The position numbers and the translations under genes are program-made. Under the pieces are notes generated by a model, which worked only from the letters and a program-made list of their open reading frames with translations, was not told where the DNA came from and searched no databases. Below are positions 1-8,175 of a stretch of 64,000 nt of DNA, piece by piece. Position 1 is the first letter of the stretch; every line of letters begins with the position of its first letter. Source of the stretch: Variovorax sp. JS1663 (GTDB taxonomy: Bacteria; Pseudomonadota; Gammaproteobacteria; Burkholderiales; Burkholderiaceae_C); contig NZ_LYMK01000005.1 in assembly GCF_002157355.1 (NCBI RefSeq), positions 1 through 64,000 on the forward strand, written 5' to 3'.

Positions 1-34
1 GGGTCACGCACAGTGGGGTCGCCTTTCTTTGGTT

Positions 35-60
35 ACTTTCTTTGGCGAAGCAAAGAAAGT
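35..60. repeat. hairpin repeat (first of two at window start)
   Basis: Perfect inverted repeat: ACTTTCTTTG at 35-44 and CAAAGAAAGT at 51-60 around the six-base loop GCGAAG. It lies downstream of the RND operon, which reads toward position 1. The stem is AT-rich but no T run follows, so it is read as part of a dispersed intergenic repeat and not as a classical terminator. Similar TTTCTTTGG-containing hairpins are familiar between genes of Burkholderiales and Xanthomonadales; that last point is recalled, not tested here. Confidence 0.55.
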
Positions 61-143
61 GACTCGCCCGCCGGGGCGAATTCCCGGCTCCTGCCTTGAA
101 CGAACAGCAAGGCAAGAACAAAGGCCCGGAGCCCTCACCCCCG

Positions 144-164
144 CCCTCTCCCAGAGGGAGAGGG
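144..164. repeat. REP-like hairpin CCCTCTCCC/GGGAGAGGG
   Basis: Perfect 9-bp stem, CCCTCTCCC at 144-152 and GGGAGAGGG at 156-164, with loop AGA. It begins 10 bases beyond the stop codon of the RND permease gene. This is the well-known CCCTCTCCC repeat class of GC-rich proteobacteria. Its position just after a stop codon suggests a role in transcript 3' end stability or a leaky terminator, but there is no U tract. Confidence 0.6.
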
Positions 165-173
165 AGCAAGACC

Positions 174-3100
174 TCAGGCGCGCGCAGCATCACGCTTCCC
201 CTCGAACCTGCGTCCCATCCGATCAAACGCCAGGTAGATCACAGGCGTCGTGAACAGCGTCAGCACCTGGCTCACCACCAGCCCGCCGAAGATCGCCAGG
301 CCCAGCGGCCGCCGCAGCTCCGCCCCCTCGCCCCACCCGAACATCAAGGGCAGCGCCGCGAACAGCGCCGCCAGCGTGGTCATCAGGATGGGCCGGAAGC
401 GCAGCAGCGCCGCCTGGTGGATCGCCTCCTGCGGCGGCTTGCCCTCGTGCCGTTCCGCGTCGATCGCGAAGTCGATCATCATGATCGCGTTCTTCTTCAC
501 GATGCCGATCAGCAGGATGATGCCGATGATCCCGATCACCCCCAGGTCGTTGCCGGTCAGCATCAGCGCCAGCAGCGCGCCCACGCCCGCCGAGGGCAGA
601 GTCGAGAGGATCGTGAGCGGATGGACGTAGCTCTCGTACAGCACGCCCAGCACGATGTACACGCACACCACCGCCGCCAGGATCAGCCACAGCTGGTTGG
701 TCAGCGACTTCTCGTAGGCCCCGGCCGCACCGAGGAAATTCAGCCGCACGCTGGCGGGCAGCCCGATCTCCCTGGCGGCCTCGCGGATCGCGGCCACCGA
801 CTTGCCCAGTGCCACGCCGGGCGCCGTGTCGAAGCCCACCGTGGCGGACGGGTACTGCGCCACGCGCGTGATCGACAGCGGCGCCAGCTGCTCGCGGATG
901 GTGGCGATGGACGACAGCGGCGTCGGCGCGCCCGAGCCGGTGCGCAACTGCAGGTTGCCCAGCGCCTGTGGCGAGGCGAGCGCCTCGCGCTGCGCCTCCA
1001 GGATCACGCGGTACTGGTTGGTCTCGGTGAAGATGGTGGAGACGATGCGCTGGCCGAAGGCGCTGTAGAGCGCGTCGTCCACCGAGCTGGCGGTGACCGA
1101 CAGGCGCGAGGCGGTGTTGCGGTCGACGTCCACGTAGGCCGCCAGGCCCTGGGCGCCGGCGTCGGTGGTGGCGTTGCGCACCTGCGGCACGCCGCGCAGC
1201 CGCTCCACCAGCTTCTTCGCCCAGTCGTTCACCACCGTGGTGTCCACGCCTTCCAGCGCCACGCGGAACTCGGTCGGGCCGGTCTCGGCATCGATGGTCA
1301 GGTCCTGCGTGGGTTGCAGGTAGAGCGTGACTCCGGCCACCGCGCGCACGCGATCGCGCAGGCGCTGCATCACGGCCTCCTGGTCGTCGCGGCCCGAGCG
1401 CAGGTTGATGAGCATGCGGCCGGTGTTGAGCGCGGTGTTGTTGGCCGCGTCCACGCCCACCACCGAGCTCAGGCTGCGCACGTCAGGGTCGGCGAGGATG
1501 GCCTCGGCCGCCGCCTTCTGCAGCTGCGCCATGCGCAGATAGGACACGTCCTGCGCGGCCTCGACGCGCGCCTGCAGCTGGCCCGTGTCCTGCGTCGGGA
1601 ACAGGCCCTTGGGGATGACGACGTAGAGCAGAACGGTCAGCGCCAGCGTCAGCGCCGCCACCACCAGCGTGGAAGCCTGGTGGCGCAGCACCCATTGCAG
1701 CCAGACGTCGTAGCGGCCGATCACGCGCTCGAAGAAGGCGTGCACGCGCGCGCCGAAGCGGCCACCCTCCTCGGCCTGTGGCTTCAACCAGCGCGCGGAC
1801 ATCATCGGCACCAGCGTCAGCGAGACCACCGCCGAGATCAGGATGGTGATGGCCAGCGTCACCGCGAACTCGCGGAACAGGCGCCCCACCACGTCGCCCA
1901 TGAACAGCAGCGGGATCAGCACCGCCACCAGCGACACCGTCAGCGAGATGATGGTGAAGCCGATCTGGGTCGCCCCCTTGAGCGCGGCCTTGAACGGCGG
2001 ATCGCCCTCCTCCAGGTAGCGCGCGATGTTCTCGATCATGACGATCGCGTCGTCCACCACGAAGCCGGTGGCGATGGTCAGCGCCATCAGGCTCAGGTTG
2101 TTGAGGCTGTAGCCCAGCAGGTACATCAGCCCCAGCGTGCCGATGAGCGAGATCGGCACCGCGATGCTGGCGATCACCGTGGCGCGCAGGCTGTGCAGGA
2201 AGAAGAAGATCACCAGCACCACCAGCACCACCGCCAGCGCGAGCTCGAACTGCACGTGGCGCACCGAGGCGCGGATGCCGGTGGTGCGGTCGCTCAGCAC
2301 CTCCACCTTGAGCGCGCCGGGCAGCGAGGCTTCCAGCTCGGGCAGTTGCTTCCTGATGGCGTCGACCGTGCCGATCACGTTGGCGCCGGGTTGCCGCTGC
2401 ACGTTCAGAATGATCGCCGGGTACAGGTTGGCGCTCTCGTCCTCGCGCGACTCGGCCCGCGCCGCGGCCCACGCGCCCAGCTGCGTGTTCTCGGCGCCGT
2501 CGACCACGCGCGCGACGTCGCTCATGCGCACCGGCGCGCCGTTCTTCCACGCGATGATGAGGTTCTTGTACTCGGCGGCCGCCAGCAGCTGGTCGTTGGC
2601 GTTGATGGTGTAGGCGCGCTGGGGCCCGTCGAAACTGCCCTTGGCGCTGTTGGCATTGGCCGCCGCGATCGCGGTGCGCAGGGTGTCCAGGCCGATGCCC
2701 ACCGAGGCCAGCGCGTTGGTGTCGGCCTGGATGCGCACCGCCGGGCGCTGCCCGCCCGAGAGCGAGACCAGGCCCACGCCGCTCACCTGGCTGATCTTCT
2801 GCGCGAGCCGCGTGTTGACGAGGTTCTGCACCTCGGTCAGCGGCATGGTCCGGCTGCTCACCGCCAGCGTGAGGATGGGCGCATCGGCCGGGTTGACCTT
2901 GGCGTACACCGGCGGCGCCGGCAGGTCGGCCGGCAGCAGCGAGCCGCCGGCATTGATCGCGGCCTGCACCTGCTGCTCGGCCACGTCCAGCGTCTGGTCG
3001 AGCGCGAACTGCAGCGTGACGATGGACACGCCGTTGGAACTCACCGAACTCATGCGGTCCAGCCCGGCCATCTGGCCGAACTGGCGCTCCAGCGGCGCGG

Positions 3101-3293
3101 TGACGGTGCGGCTCATCACCTCGGGGCTGCCGCCCGGATAGAGGGTCTGCACCTGGATGGTCGGGTAGTCCACCTGCGGCAGCGCCGCCAGCGGCAGGAA
3201 GCGGAAGCCCACCAGGCCCGCGAGCACGATCGCGAGCATCAGCAGGGCCGTCGCCACCGGCCGCTCGATGAAGGGGCGCGACGGGCTTGTCAC
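174..3293 (-). CDS. RND multidrug efflux permease, MdtB-like
   Basis: Inner-membrane proton-driven pump of the HAE-1 RND family, 1039 residues, close to the usual 1040. The N-terminal run [15 protein letters not shown] and the following [10 protein letters not shown] resemble E. coli MdtB strongly. The proton relay is visible: GFVVDDAIV near residue 405 (TM4 Asp pair) and [14 protein letters not shown] near residue 930 (TM10 Lys). GTG at 3293 is chosen because GAGAGG lies 6 bases upstream; it follows the fusion-protein stop by 10 bases, so the two genes form one operon. Compared with MdtB there is a short insertion of about 14 residues before the VQRQPGAN motif. MdtB normally works with a second permease, MdtC, which is not present between this gene and the window edge, where only hairpin repeats follow. 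Substrate is unknown. Confidence 0.93.
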   Translation of the reverse strand: MTSPSRPFIERPVATALLMLAIVLAGLVGFRFLPLAALPQVDYPTIQVQTLYPGGSPEVMSRTVTAPLERQFGQMAGLDRMSSVSSNGVSIVTLQFALDQTLDVAEQQVQAAINAGGSLLPADLPAPPVYAKVNPADAPILTLAVSSRTMPLTEVQNLVNTRLAQKISQVSGVGLVSLSGGQRPAVRIQADTNALASVGIGLDTLRTAIAAANANSAKGSFDGPQRAYTINANDQLLAAAEYKNLIIAWKNGAPVRMSDVARVVDGAENTQLGAWAAARAESREDESANLYPAIILNVQRQPGANVIGTVDAIRKQLPELEASLPGALKVEVLSDRTTGIRASVRHVQFELALAVVLVVLVIFFFLHSLRATVIASIAVPISLIGTLGLMYLLGYSLNNLSLMALTIATGFVVDDAIVMIENIARYLEEGDPPFKAALKGATQIGFTIISLTVSLVAVLIPLLFMGDVVGRLFREFAVTLAITILISAVVSLTLVPMMSARWLKPQAEEGGRFGARVHAFFERVIGRYDVWLQWVLRHQASTLVVAALTLALTVLLYVVIPKGLFPTQDTGQLQARVEAAQDVSYLRMAQLQKAAAEAILADPDVRSLSSVVGVDAANNTALNTGRMLINLRSGRDDQEAVMQRLRDRVRAVAGVTLYLQPTQDLTIDAETGPTEFRVALEGVDTTVVNDWAKKLVERLRGVPQVRNATTDAGAQGLAAYVDVDRNTASRLSVTASSVDDALYSAFGQRIVSTIFTETNQYRVILEAQREALASPQALGNLQLRTGSGAPTPLSSIATIREQLAPLSITRVAQYPSATVGFDTAPGVALGKSVAAIREAAREIGLPASVRLNFLGAAGAYEKSLTNQLWLILAAVVCVYIVLGVLYESYVHPLTILSTLPSAGVGALLALMLTGNDLGVIGIIGIILLIGIVKKNAIMMIDFAIDAERHEGKPPQEAIHQAALLRFRPILMTTLAALFAALPLMFGWGEGAELRRPLGLAIFGGLVVSQVLTLFTTPVIYLAFDRMGRRFEGKRDAARA

Positions 3294-3303
3294 GACGAAC
3301 CTC

Positions 3304-4590
3304 TCACTGCGGCGGCGCCCTGCGCCGGCGCTCGCCCTGGCCCTGTCCGCGCGGACCGGAGGCACCCGGGCGCGGGCCGGCAACCGGCTTCTCGCCCTGC
3401 AGGATCACCTGGGCCCCGTCCTTCAGGCGGTCACCGCCTTCGGTCACCACCAGCTCGCCGGGCTGCAGGCCCTCGGTGATGGCCACCAGCTCGACCGTCG
3501 TCTCGCCGCGCTTGACCGCCCGCATCGAGACCTTGCGGTCCTCGTTGATCACGTAGACGAAGGTGCCCTCGGGGCCGGTGCGCACCGCGGTCACCGGCAC
3601 CACGAGCGCCTCGATGGTGCGCAGCGTCATCTGGATGTTGACGAACTGGTTGGGGAACAGCGTGGTCTTGGCGTTGGCGAAGCGCGCCTTGCCTTTCACC
3701 GTGCCGGTGCTGGTGTCCACCACGTTGTCGAGCGTGGAGAAGGTGCCCGTGTCCAGTTCGGTGGTCCGGGTGCGGTCCATCGCCTTGACCGGCAGGGGTT
3801 CGCCCTTGGCGAGCTGGGCCTGGATGTCGGGCAGACGGTCCTGCGGCACCGCGAACTGCACGTCGATCGGGTTCATCTGCGTGATCACCGCAATGCCGGT
3901 GGCGGCGTTGGCCGTCACCGTGTTGCCGGGATCGACGGTGCGCAGGCCGATGCGCCCGGCCACGGGGGCCGTGATGCGGGTGTATTCGACGTTCAGCTTC
4001 GCCGCGGCCTCGGCGGCGCGGTCGGTGATCACCGTGCCCTCGAGCTGCTTGACCAGCGCGGCCTGGGTGTCCACGTCCTGCCGCGCGATCGAGTCCTGGC
4101 CGAGCAGCGTGCGGTAGCGCGCCAGCGTGACGCGGGCGGCTTCCAGCTGCGCCTCGTCGCGCACGCGCGTGCCCTGGGCCTGGGCCTGGGCCTGCTCGTA
4201 GGGGCGCGGGTCGATGCGCGCCAGCAGCTGGCCCTTGCTCACGGTCTGGCCCTCGGTGTAGAGGACCTCGGTCAGCACGCCGCCCACCTGCGGCTTCAGC
4301 GTGATGGTGGCCAGCGGCGTCACGGTGCCCAGGGCGTCGATGGTCACGGCAAGCCGATGCTTGCGCGCCTCCGCATGGCCGACCGTGGAGCCGCCGCCGC
4401 CGAAACCGGCGCGGCCCCCGGCCGGCTCGCTCGACCGCTTGATCAGGTACCACGCACCGCCACCCAGGGCCAGCACCACCACCAGCGCCGCCAGGCTGCC
4501 GAGCCAGAGCCGACGGCGCGAGGGCGGCCGGGGTGCGGGCGGCTCGGTGAGAGGGGCTGGGGGATTCGGCTCGGAAGTGGCGGAGGTCAT
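3304..4590 (-). CDS. RND efflux periplasmic adaptor (membrane fusion protein), MdtA-like
   Basis: Adaptor of 428 residues that links the inner-membrane pump to an outer-membrane channel. It has a proline-rich cytoplasmic N terminus, one membrane anchor at about residues 28-50 ([20 protein letters not shown]), a lipoyl-like half-motif ([20 protein letters not shown]), a coiled-coil hairpin rich in Ala and Gln, then the beta-barrel domain containing [12 protein letters not shown]. The last 25 residues are Gly, Arg and Pro rich. ATG 4590 gives the anchor near the N terminus; longer readings upstream are GC-driven. It is first in the operon, followed 10 bases later by the permease. No TolC-type outer-membrane gene is present in the window. 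Confidence 0.92.
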   Translation of the reverse strand: MTSATSEPNPPAPLTEPPAPRPPSRRRLWLGSLAALVVVLALGGGAWYLIKRSSEPAGGRAGFGGGGSTVGHAEARKHRLAVTIDALGTVTPLATITLKPQVGGVLTEVLYTEGQTVSKGQLLARIDPRPYEQAQAQAQGTRVRDEAQLEAARVTLARYRTLLGQDSIARQDVDTQAALVKQLEGTVITDRAAEAAAKLNVEYTRITAPVAGRIGLRTVDPGNTVTANAATGIAVITQMNPIDVQFAVPQDRLPDIQAQLAKGEPLPVKAMDRTRTTELDTGTFSTLDNVVDTSTGTVKGKARFANAKTTLFPNQFVNIQMTLRTIEALVVPVTAVRTGPEGTFVYVINEDRKVSMRAVKRGETTVELVAITEGLQPGELVVTEGGDRLKDGAQVILQGEKPVAGPRPGASGPRGQGQGERRRRAPPQ

Positions 4591-4642
4591 CGCTGGAAAA
4601 GGCTGTAGATGGGCGCCGGGGCAGCCTGTAGTGGAGCGCCGA

Positions 4643-4687
4643 ATCGTAGCGCCCAGTCCTGACGAACCGTAAAGCCCCGGTAAAGCC
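4643..4687 (-). promoter_or_regulatory. candidate promoter and OmpR-type direct repeat of the RND operon
   Basis: On the plus strand the octamer GTAAAGCC occurs at 4669-4676 and again at 4680-4687, an 11-base period, the spacing typical of OmpR/PhoB-family half-sites. Reading toward the adaptor gene, a -10-like TACGAT lies at 4648-4643, with TTACGG about 18 bases upstream inside the repeat. The placement suits an activator that overlaps the -35 region. No response regulator of this class is next to the operon. Confidence 0.35.
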
Positions 4688-4824
4688 GGCGTTGCGCAAT
4701 GCATCCGGCGCTTGCGGACTGCAACTGGCGCCGTGGGGCGGCAGTTCGTCGCAAGCGCATGGCAGGCGAAAGGGCCGGCCGGCACAGTCCACCCATCGAT
4801 CCACTTTCCAACCGGAGCAACAAC

Positions 4825-5352
4825 ATGCAGATGCTGACCCAGATCCTCCTCCACACCCCGCGCTGGGTGTTCGTGCTCTTCGCCCTGCTGGTCTGGCTGG
4901 GCCTCAAGCAGATGCTGACCGGCACCGTCAGCCTGACCCGGGTGACGCTGATGCCGCTGGCGATGACCGGCCTGTCCTTCTACGGCATGCTCTCGGCCTT
5001 CGGCGACTCGCCGGTCGCCCTGCTCGGCTGGGCCGGCGCCGCGGCGGCGCTGCTGCTGACGGTGCAGCGCTGGCCCCTGCCGGCCGCCGCGCGCTACGAC
5101 GCCGCGACCCGCCGCTTCCACCTGCCCGGCAGCGCCGTGCCGCTGGCGCTGATGATGGGCATCTTCTTCACCAAGTACGTGGTGGCCGTGCTGATGGCGA
5201 TGCACCCGCTGCTGCACCTGCACACCGGCTTCGCGCTCGCCATCGGCCTGCTCTACGGCGCCTTCAGCGGCATCTTCGCGGCCCGCACGCTGCGGCTGTG
5301 GAAGCTGGCGATCCGCGAGGACCGGGCTGCCCTGCCGGCCGCGAGCGCCTAG
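4825..5352 (+). CDS. DUF6622-family integral membrane protein
   Basis: Protein of 175 residues that is nearly all hydrophobic helices, about five segments, starting MQMLTQILLHTPRWVFVL. The opening LTQILLHTPRW with LVWLGLKQML matches what I recall of DUF6622, a family of unknown function in Burkholderiales. ATG 4825 is preceded by CCGGAG about 8 bases upstream, while an upstream extension to 4699 adds an unlikely Arg-rich leader. It is divergent from the RND operon and lies ahead of the 2TM, kinase and regulator genes, 66 bases before the 2TM gene. Whether it belongs to their transcript is open. Confidence 0.75.
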   Translation: MQMLTQILLHTPRWVFVLFALLVWLGLKQMLTGTVSLTRVTLMPLAMTGLSFYGMLSAFGDSPVALLGWAGAAAALLLTVQRWPLPAAARYDAATRRFHLPGSAVPLALMMGIFFTKYVVAVLMAMHPLLHLHTGFALAIGLLYGAFSGIFAARTLRLWKLAIREDRAALPAASA

Positions 5353-5418
5353 GATCGCGACCTGGCCCTCACTCTTTCCTTCTTCTTCCGCAAGAATCCC
5401 ATTCGCCCGACCCACGCC

Positions 5419-5712
5419 ATGAACGACGACCTCCACCCCGCCGGCGACCGCATCGAGCGCCTTGCCCGCCGCCGCGCCGGCGCCAAGATGGGCTGGTACA
5501 TCCACGCCACCGTCTATCTGCTGGTCAATCTCTTCCTCGTGCTGCTGGCCAGCTCGCGCGGCCAGAACTGGGCCATGTACCCCCTGCTTGGATGGGGCCT
5601 GGGCCTGCTGATCCACGGCGCGGTGGTGTTCTTCGTCGCGCCGGGCGGCAACCTGTACGACCGGATCCTGGAACGCGAGCGCCGGGCGCTGCGCGGCGAG
5701 GGCCACCGGTGA
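5419..5712 (+). CDS. 2TM domain protein
   Basis: Small membrane protein of 97 residues. A charged N-terminal segment (RIERLARRRAGAKMGWYIHATVY) leads into two membrane helices, about 27-47 and 53-72, followed by GNLYDRILERERRAL. This is the 2TM domain, which occurs alone or fused beside LytS-type histidine kinases. It overlaps the kinase gene that follows by 4 bases (GTGA at 5709-5712), so the two are translationally coupled. A role as an accessory or sensing partner of that kinase is inferred from context only. Confidence 0.78.
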   Translation: MNDDLHPAGDRIERLARRRAGAKMGWYIHATVYLLVNLFLVLLASSRGQNWAMYPLLGWGLGLLIHGAVVFFVAPGGNLYDRILERERRALRGEGHR

Positions 5713-6791
5713 ACAACACGGTGGACGACACCCTGCCGCGCAGGTTCTCGGCGGAGAACGTCCGCCACGTCCTGCGGCATGGTGTCTCCACCGCGGTCTT
5801 CTGCTGCCTCATCGCCATCGCGCTCGCGCTCTCGGGCCGCGGCGCATGGGGCTCGCAGCTGGTCTATTCGCTCTCCATCGGCCTGATCGCCTGGCTCGTG
5901 ATCGACATCGGCCGCCTGCTGCTCGCCGGCCGCAGCGCCACCCCCTGGCCGATGGGCTGGCGCGGCGTGGTGCTGATCGCCGTGGGCACCGTGGCCGGCT
6001 TCCTGGGTGGCAACGCCATCGGCGACGCCTGGACCGGCAAGCCAATGCTGGAGTTCCTGAGCTTCCCGGCCGACAAGTTCGCCTCCACGCTGCTGATCAC
6101 GATCGGGGCGAGCATCGTGATCTGCTATTTCTACTACGCCCGCGGCAAGAGCAAATACCTCGAAGGCGAGATCGCGCTGGCCCAGCGCGATGCCACCGAC
6201 GCCCGGCTCAAGCTGCTCGAGACCCAGCTCGAGCCGCACATGCTCTTCAACACCCTGGCCAACCTGCGCGTGCTGATCGCCACCGACCCGCCGCGCGCGG
6301 TGGACATGCTGGACCGCCTCAACAGCTACCTGCGCGTGACGCTCGCCGGCTCGCGCGCCCTCGCCCATCCGCTCGCGGCGGAATTCCAGCGGCTGGGCGA
6401 CTACCTCGCGCTGATGGCCGTGCGCATGGGCCCGCGGCTGCGCTTTCGCCTCGACTTGCCGGATGCCCTGCGCGAGGTGCCCGTGCCGCCGCTGCTGCTG
6501 CAGCCGCTGGTGGAGAACGCGATCCGCCACGGCCTGGAGCCTCAGGTCGAGGGCGGCGAGATCGCGATCGGCGCCCGCCGCGAGGGCGGCCGGCTGCTGA
6601 TCGAGGTGAGCGACACCGGCGTGGGCATCGATGTGAATCCCAGTCTGCCTCCTTCGAGCGACGGCGGCTTCGGCCTGGCCCAGGTGCGCGAGCGCTTGGT
6701 TACCGTCTATGGACCCCAGGCGACGCTGCGCCTGGCCGCGGCCCCGGCCGGCGGCACCATCGCAACCCTCACCCTGCCCCTGCCCGAATGA
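5709..6791 (+). CDS. LytS/YehU-type sensor histidine kinase
   Basis: Membrane histidine kinase of 360 residues. Four hydrophobic segments fill roughly residues 25-142. The phosphoacceptor region is QLEPHMLFNTL with His177, in the PF06580 family. The ATPase domain shows the N box QPLVENAIRHGLEP, the G1 box VSDTGVGID and the G2 box GGFGLAQVRERL. GTG 5709 is chosen because it overlaps the stop of the 2TM gene; earlier starts run through unrelated reading frame. The stop overlaps the start of the LytTR regulator (ATGA at 6788-6791), its likely partner. The stimulus is unknown, and there is no extracellular sensor domain. Confidence 0.92.
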   Translation: MNNTVDDTLPRRFSAENVRHVLRHGVSTAVFCCLIAIALALSGRGAWGSQLVYSLSIGLIAWLVIDIGRLLLAGRSATPWPMGWRGVVLIAVGTVAGFLGGNAIGDAWTGKPMLEFLSFPADKFASTLLITIGASIVICYFYYARGKSKYLEGEIALAQRDATDARLKLLETQLEPHMLFNTLANLRVLIATDPPRAVDMLDRLNSYLRVTLAGSRALAHPLAAEFQRLGDYLALMAVRMGPRLRFRLDLPDALREVPVPPLLLQPLVENAIRHGLEPQVEGGEIAIGARREGGRLLIEVSDTGVGIDVNPSLPPSSDGGFGLAQVRERLVTVYGPQATLRLAAAPAGGTIATLTLPLPE

Positions 6792-7627
6792 AAGCCACCG
6801 CCCTCATCGCCGAAGACGAACCGCTGCTGGCCCAGGCCCTGCGCGCCGAACTCGCCGCCGCCTGGCCCGAGCTGGAACTGCTGGCCAGCGTGGCCGACGG
6901 CCGCAGCGCGGTGCGCGAGGCGCTGCGCCTGCTGCCGCAGGTGCTCTTCTTCGACATCCGCATGCCGGGCCAGGACGGCCTGGCCGCCGCCGCCGAACTG
7001 GCCGATGCCTGGCCGGCGGACGAGGCGCCGATGCCGCAGCTGGTTTTCGTGACCGCCTACGACGAATACGCGGCCCGGGCCTTCGACGCCCAGGCCATCG
7101 ACTACGTGCTGAAGCCGGTCCAGCCCGAGCGGCTGCGGCGCACTGTCGCGCGGCTGCAACAGGCGCTGGAGCCCGTGCGCAACGGCACCCCGCCGGCCCC
7201 GGACGAGGCGCTGGCCGGCACGCTCGCGCAGTGGCGCCAGTTGCTGGCCGCGGCCGGCGGCGGGGCCCTGCCCGGCGCCACCGGCGCGGCGCCCCTCAAG
7301 CTGATCGCCGCCAGCGAGGCCGGCAGCGCCGGCAACACCGTGCGCATGGTGCCGATCGACGAGGTTCAGTACTTCGAGGCGGCCGACAAATACGTGCGGG
7401 TGCTCACCACCGGCCACGAATACCTGATCCGAACCCCGCTCAAGCAGCTCCTGCCGCAGCTCGACGCCCAGCAGTTCTGGCAGGTGCACCGCGCCACCGT
7501 GGTCCGCAGCGATGCCATCGAGTCGGTGCACCGCGACGAGGCCGGCAAGCTGCACCTTGTACTGCGCGGCCGCCCGGAGAAGATCCCGGTCAGCCGTCTC
7601 TACGCCCACCTTTTCAAAGCCATGTAG
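6788..7627 (+). CDS. LytTR-family response regulator
   Basis: Response regulator of 279 residues, partner of the kinase just upstream (4-base overlap). The receiver domain has the acidic cluster EDE at 9-11, phosphoacceptor Asp56 in FFDIRMP, Thr in VFVTAYDEYAARAFD and Lys in DYVLKPV. A linker of about 45 residues leads to a LytTR DNA-binding domain from about residue 170, with EAADKYVRVLT, FWQVHRATVV and IPVSRLYAHLF. Such proteins bind direct repeats upstream of envelope or transport genes. The nearest candidates here are the DUF6622 and 2TM genes, but this is a guess. A strong terminator follows the gene. Confidence 0.93.
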   Translation: MKATALIAEDEPLLAQALRAELAAAWPELELLASVADGRSAVREALRLLPQVLFFDIRMPGQDGLAAAAELADAWPADEAPMPQLVFVTAYDEYAARAFDAQAIDYVLKPVQPERLRRTVARLQQALEPVRNGTPPAPDEALAGTLAQWRQLLAAAGGGALPGATGAAPLKLIAASEAGSAGNTVRMVPIDEVQYFEAADKYVRVLTTGHEYLIRTPLKQLLPQLDAQQFWQVHRATVVRSDAIESVHRDEAGKLHLVLRGRPEKIPVSRLYAHLFKAM

Positions 7628-7641
7628 CGCCGTGCAGCACC

Positions 7642-7683
7642 CATGAAAAAGCCGGCCCGTTCGACGGGGCCGGCTTTTTCATG
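7642..7683. terminator. bidirectional intrinsic terminator
   Basis: A 17-bp perfect stem, 7642-7658 paired with 7667-7683, closed by an 8-base loop. The A5 run at 7646-7650 and T5 run at 7675-7679 flank a GCCGGCCC core, so it works as an A/U-tailed terminator in both directions. It serves the two-component operon from the left and the convergent PVYY-repeat gene from the right. Confidence 0.9.
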
Positions 7684-7712
7684 TGACAGCAGGCAATCGT
7701 GGCTGTCTGCAA

Positions 7713-8039
7713 TCAGCGCCAGTGGCCGTGGCGATGGTGGCGGTAGTAGCCGCGCGGCGGGCCGTAGTAAGCGGGCGGGCCGTAGTACACGGGGGCGGGA
7801 CGGTAGTAGACGGGCGGCGGCGGCGCGTAGTAGACCGGGGCCGGACGGTAATAGACCGGCGGCGGCGGTGCGTAATACACCGGAGGCGCTGCGACGCCGA
7901 CGGCCACGCCAGGCGCGCTGATGCCGACAGACCAGCTGACGTCGCCACGGGCGTTGGCCGAAGCGGCAGTGAACAGGGCACCTGCGGCGACGGCGCCGGC
8001 GGCAGCCCATTTGAAGAAGGTGGAACGGGTGAGACTCAT
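7713..8039 (-). CDS. secreted Pro/Tyr-rich repeat protein
   Basis: Short exported protein of 108 residues. A signal peptide (KWAAAGAVAAGALFTAASANA) ends near residue 30, followed by a 20-residue segment and a low-complexity tail. The tail carries a 15-residue unit, APPPPVYYRPAPVYY, twice in tandem, then PPAYYGPPRGYY and a basic end HHRHGHWR. ATG 8039 has AGGAG about 8 bases upstream. Related PVYY-rich proteins are common in Burkholderiales, often called hypothetical or PXPV-repeat proteins; function is unknown. Tyr and Pro richness suggests an unfolded cell-wall or periplasmic protein, and the His-rich tail could bind metal. It stands alone, converging on the terminator. Confidence 0.8.
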   Translation of the reverse strand: MSLTRSTFFKWAAAGAVAAGALFTAASANARGDVSWSVGISAPGVAVGVAAPPVYYAPPPPVYYRPAPVYYAPPPPVYYRPAPVYYGPPAYYGPPRGYYRHHRHGHWR

Positions 8040-8175
8040 GGTGTAGGGCTCCTATGGAGGGGGCGCAATGCACCCATGCCTGTATTGAACGCGCCAAGTG
8101 TCAATGGGGTTCACATTCCTCTGTGAAGAAGGTTTCAAAAAGTAACGCCTCCACAGTGACACCTAGAATGAAGAG

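Noticed and set aside
96..3479. A very long open frame opposite the RND permease gene, and many similar long antisense frames elsewhere
   Set aside because: They are artefacts of GC-rich third positions: the translations are Arg, Ala, Gly, His and Gln rich without any domain, and they lie opposite genes with clear family motifs.
8110..8127. TTCACA and TGTGAA six bases apart upstream of glnS, at first like a CRP site
   Set aside because: The arms are in the reverse order of the CRP consensus (TGTGA then TCACA), so it is only a weak inverted repeat with no known meaning.
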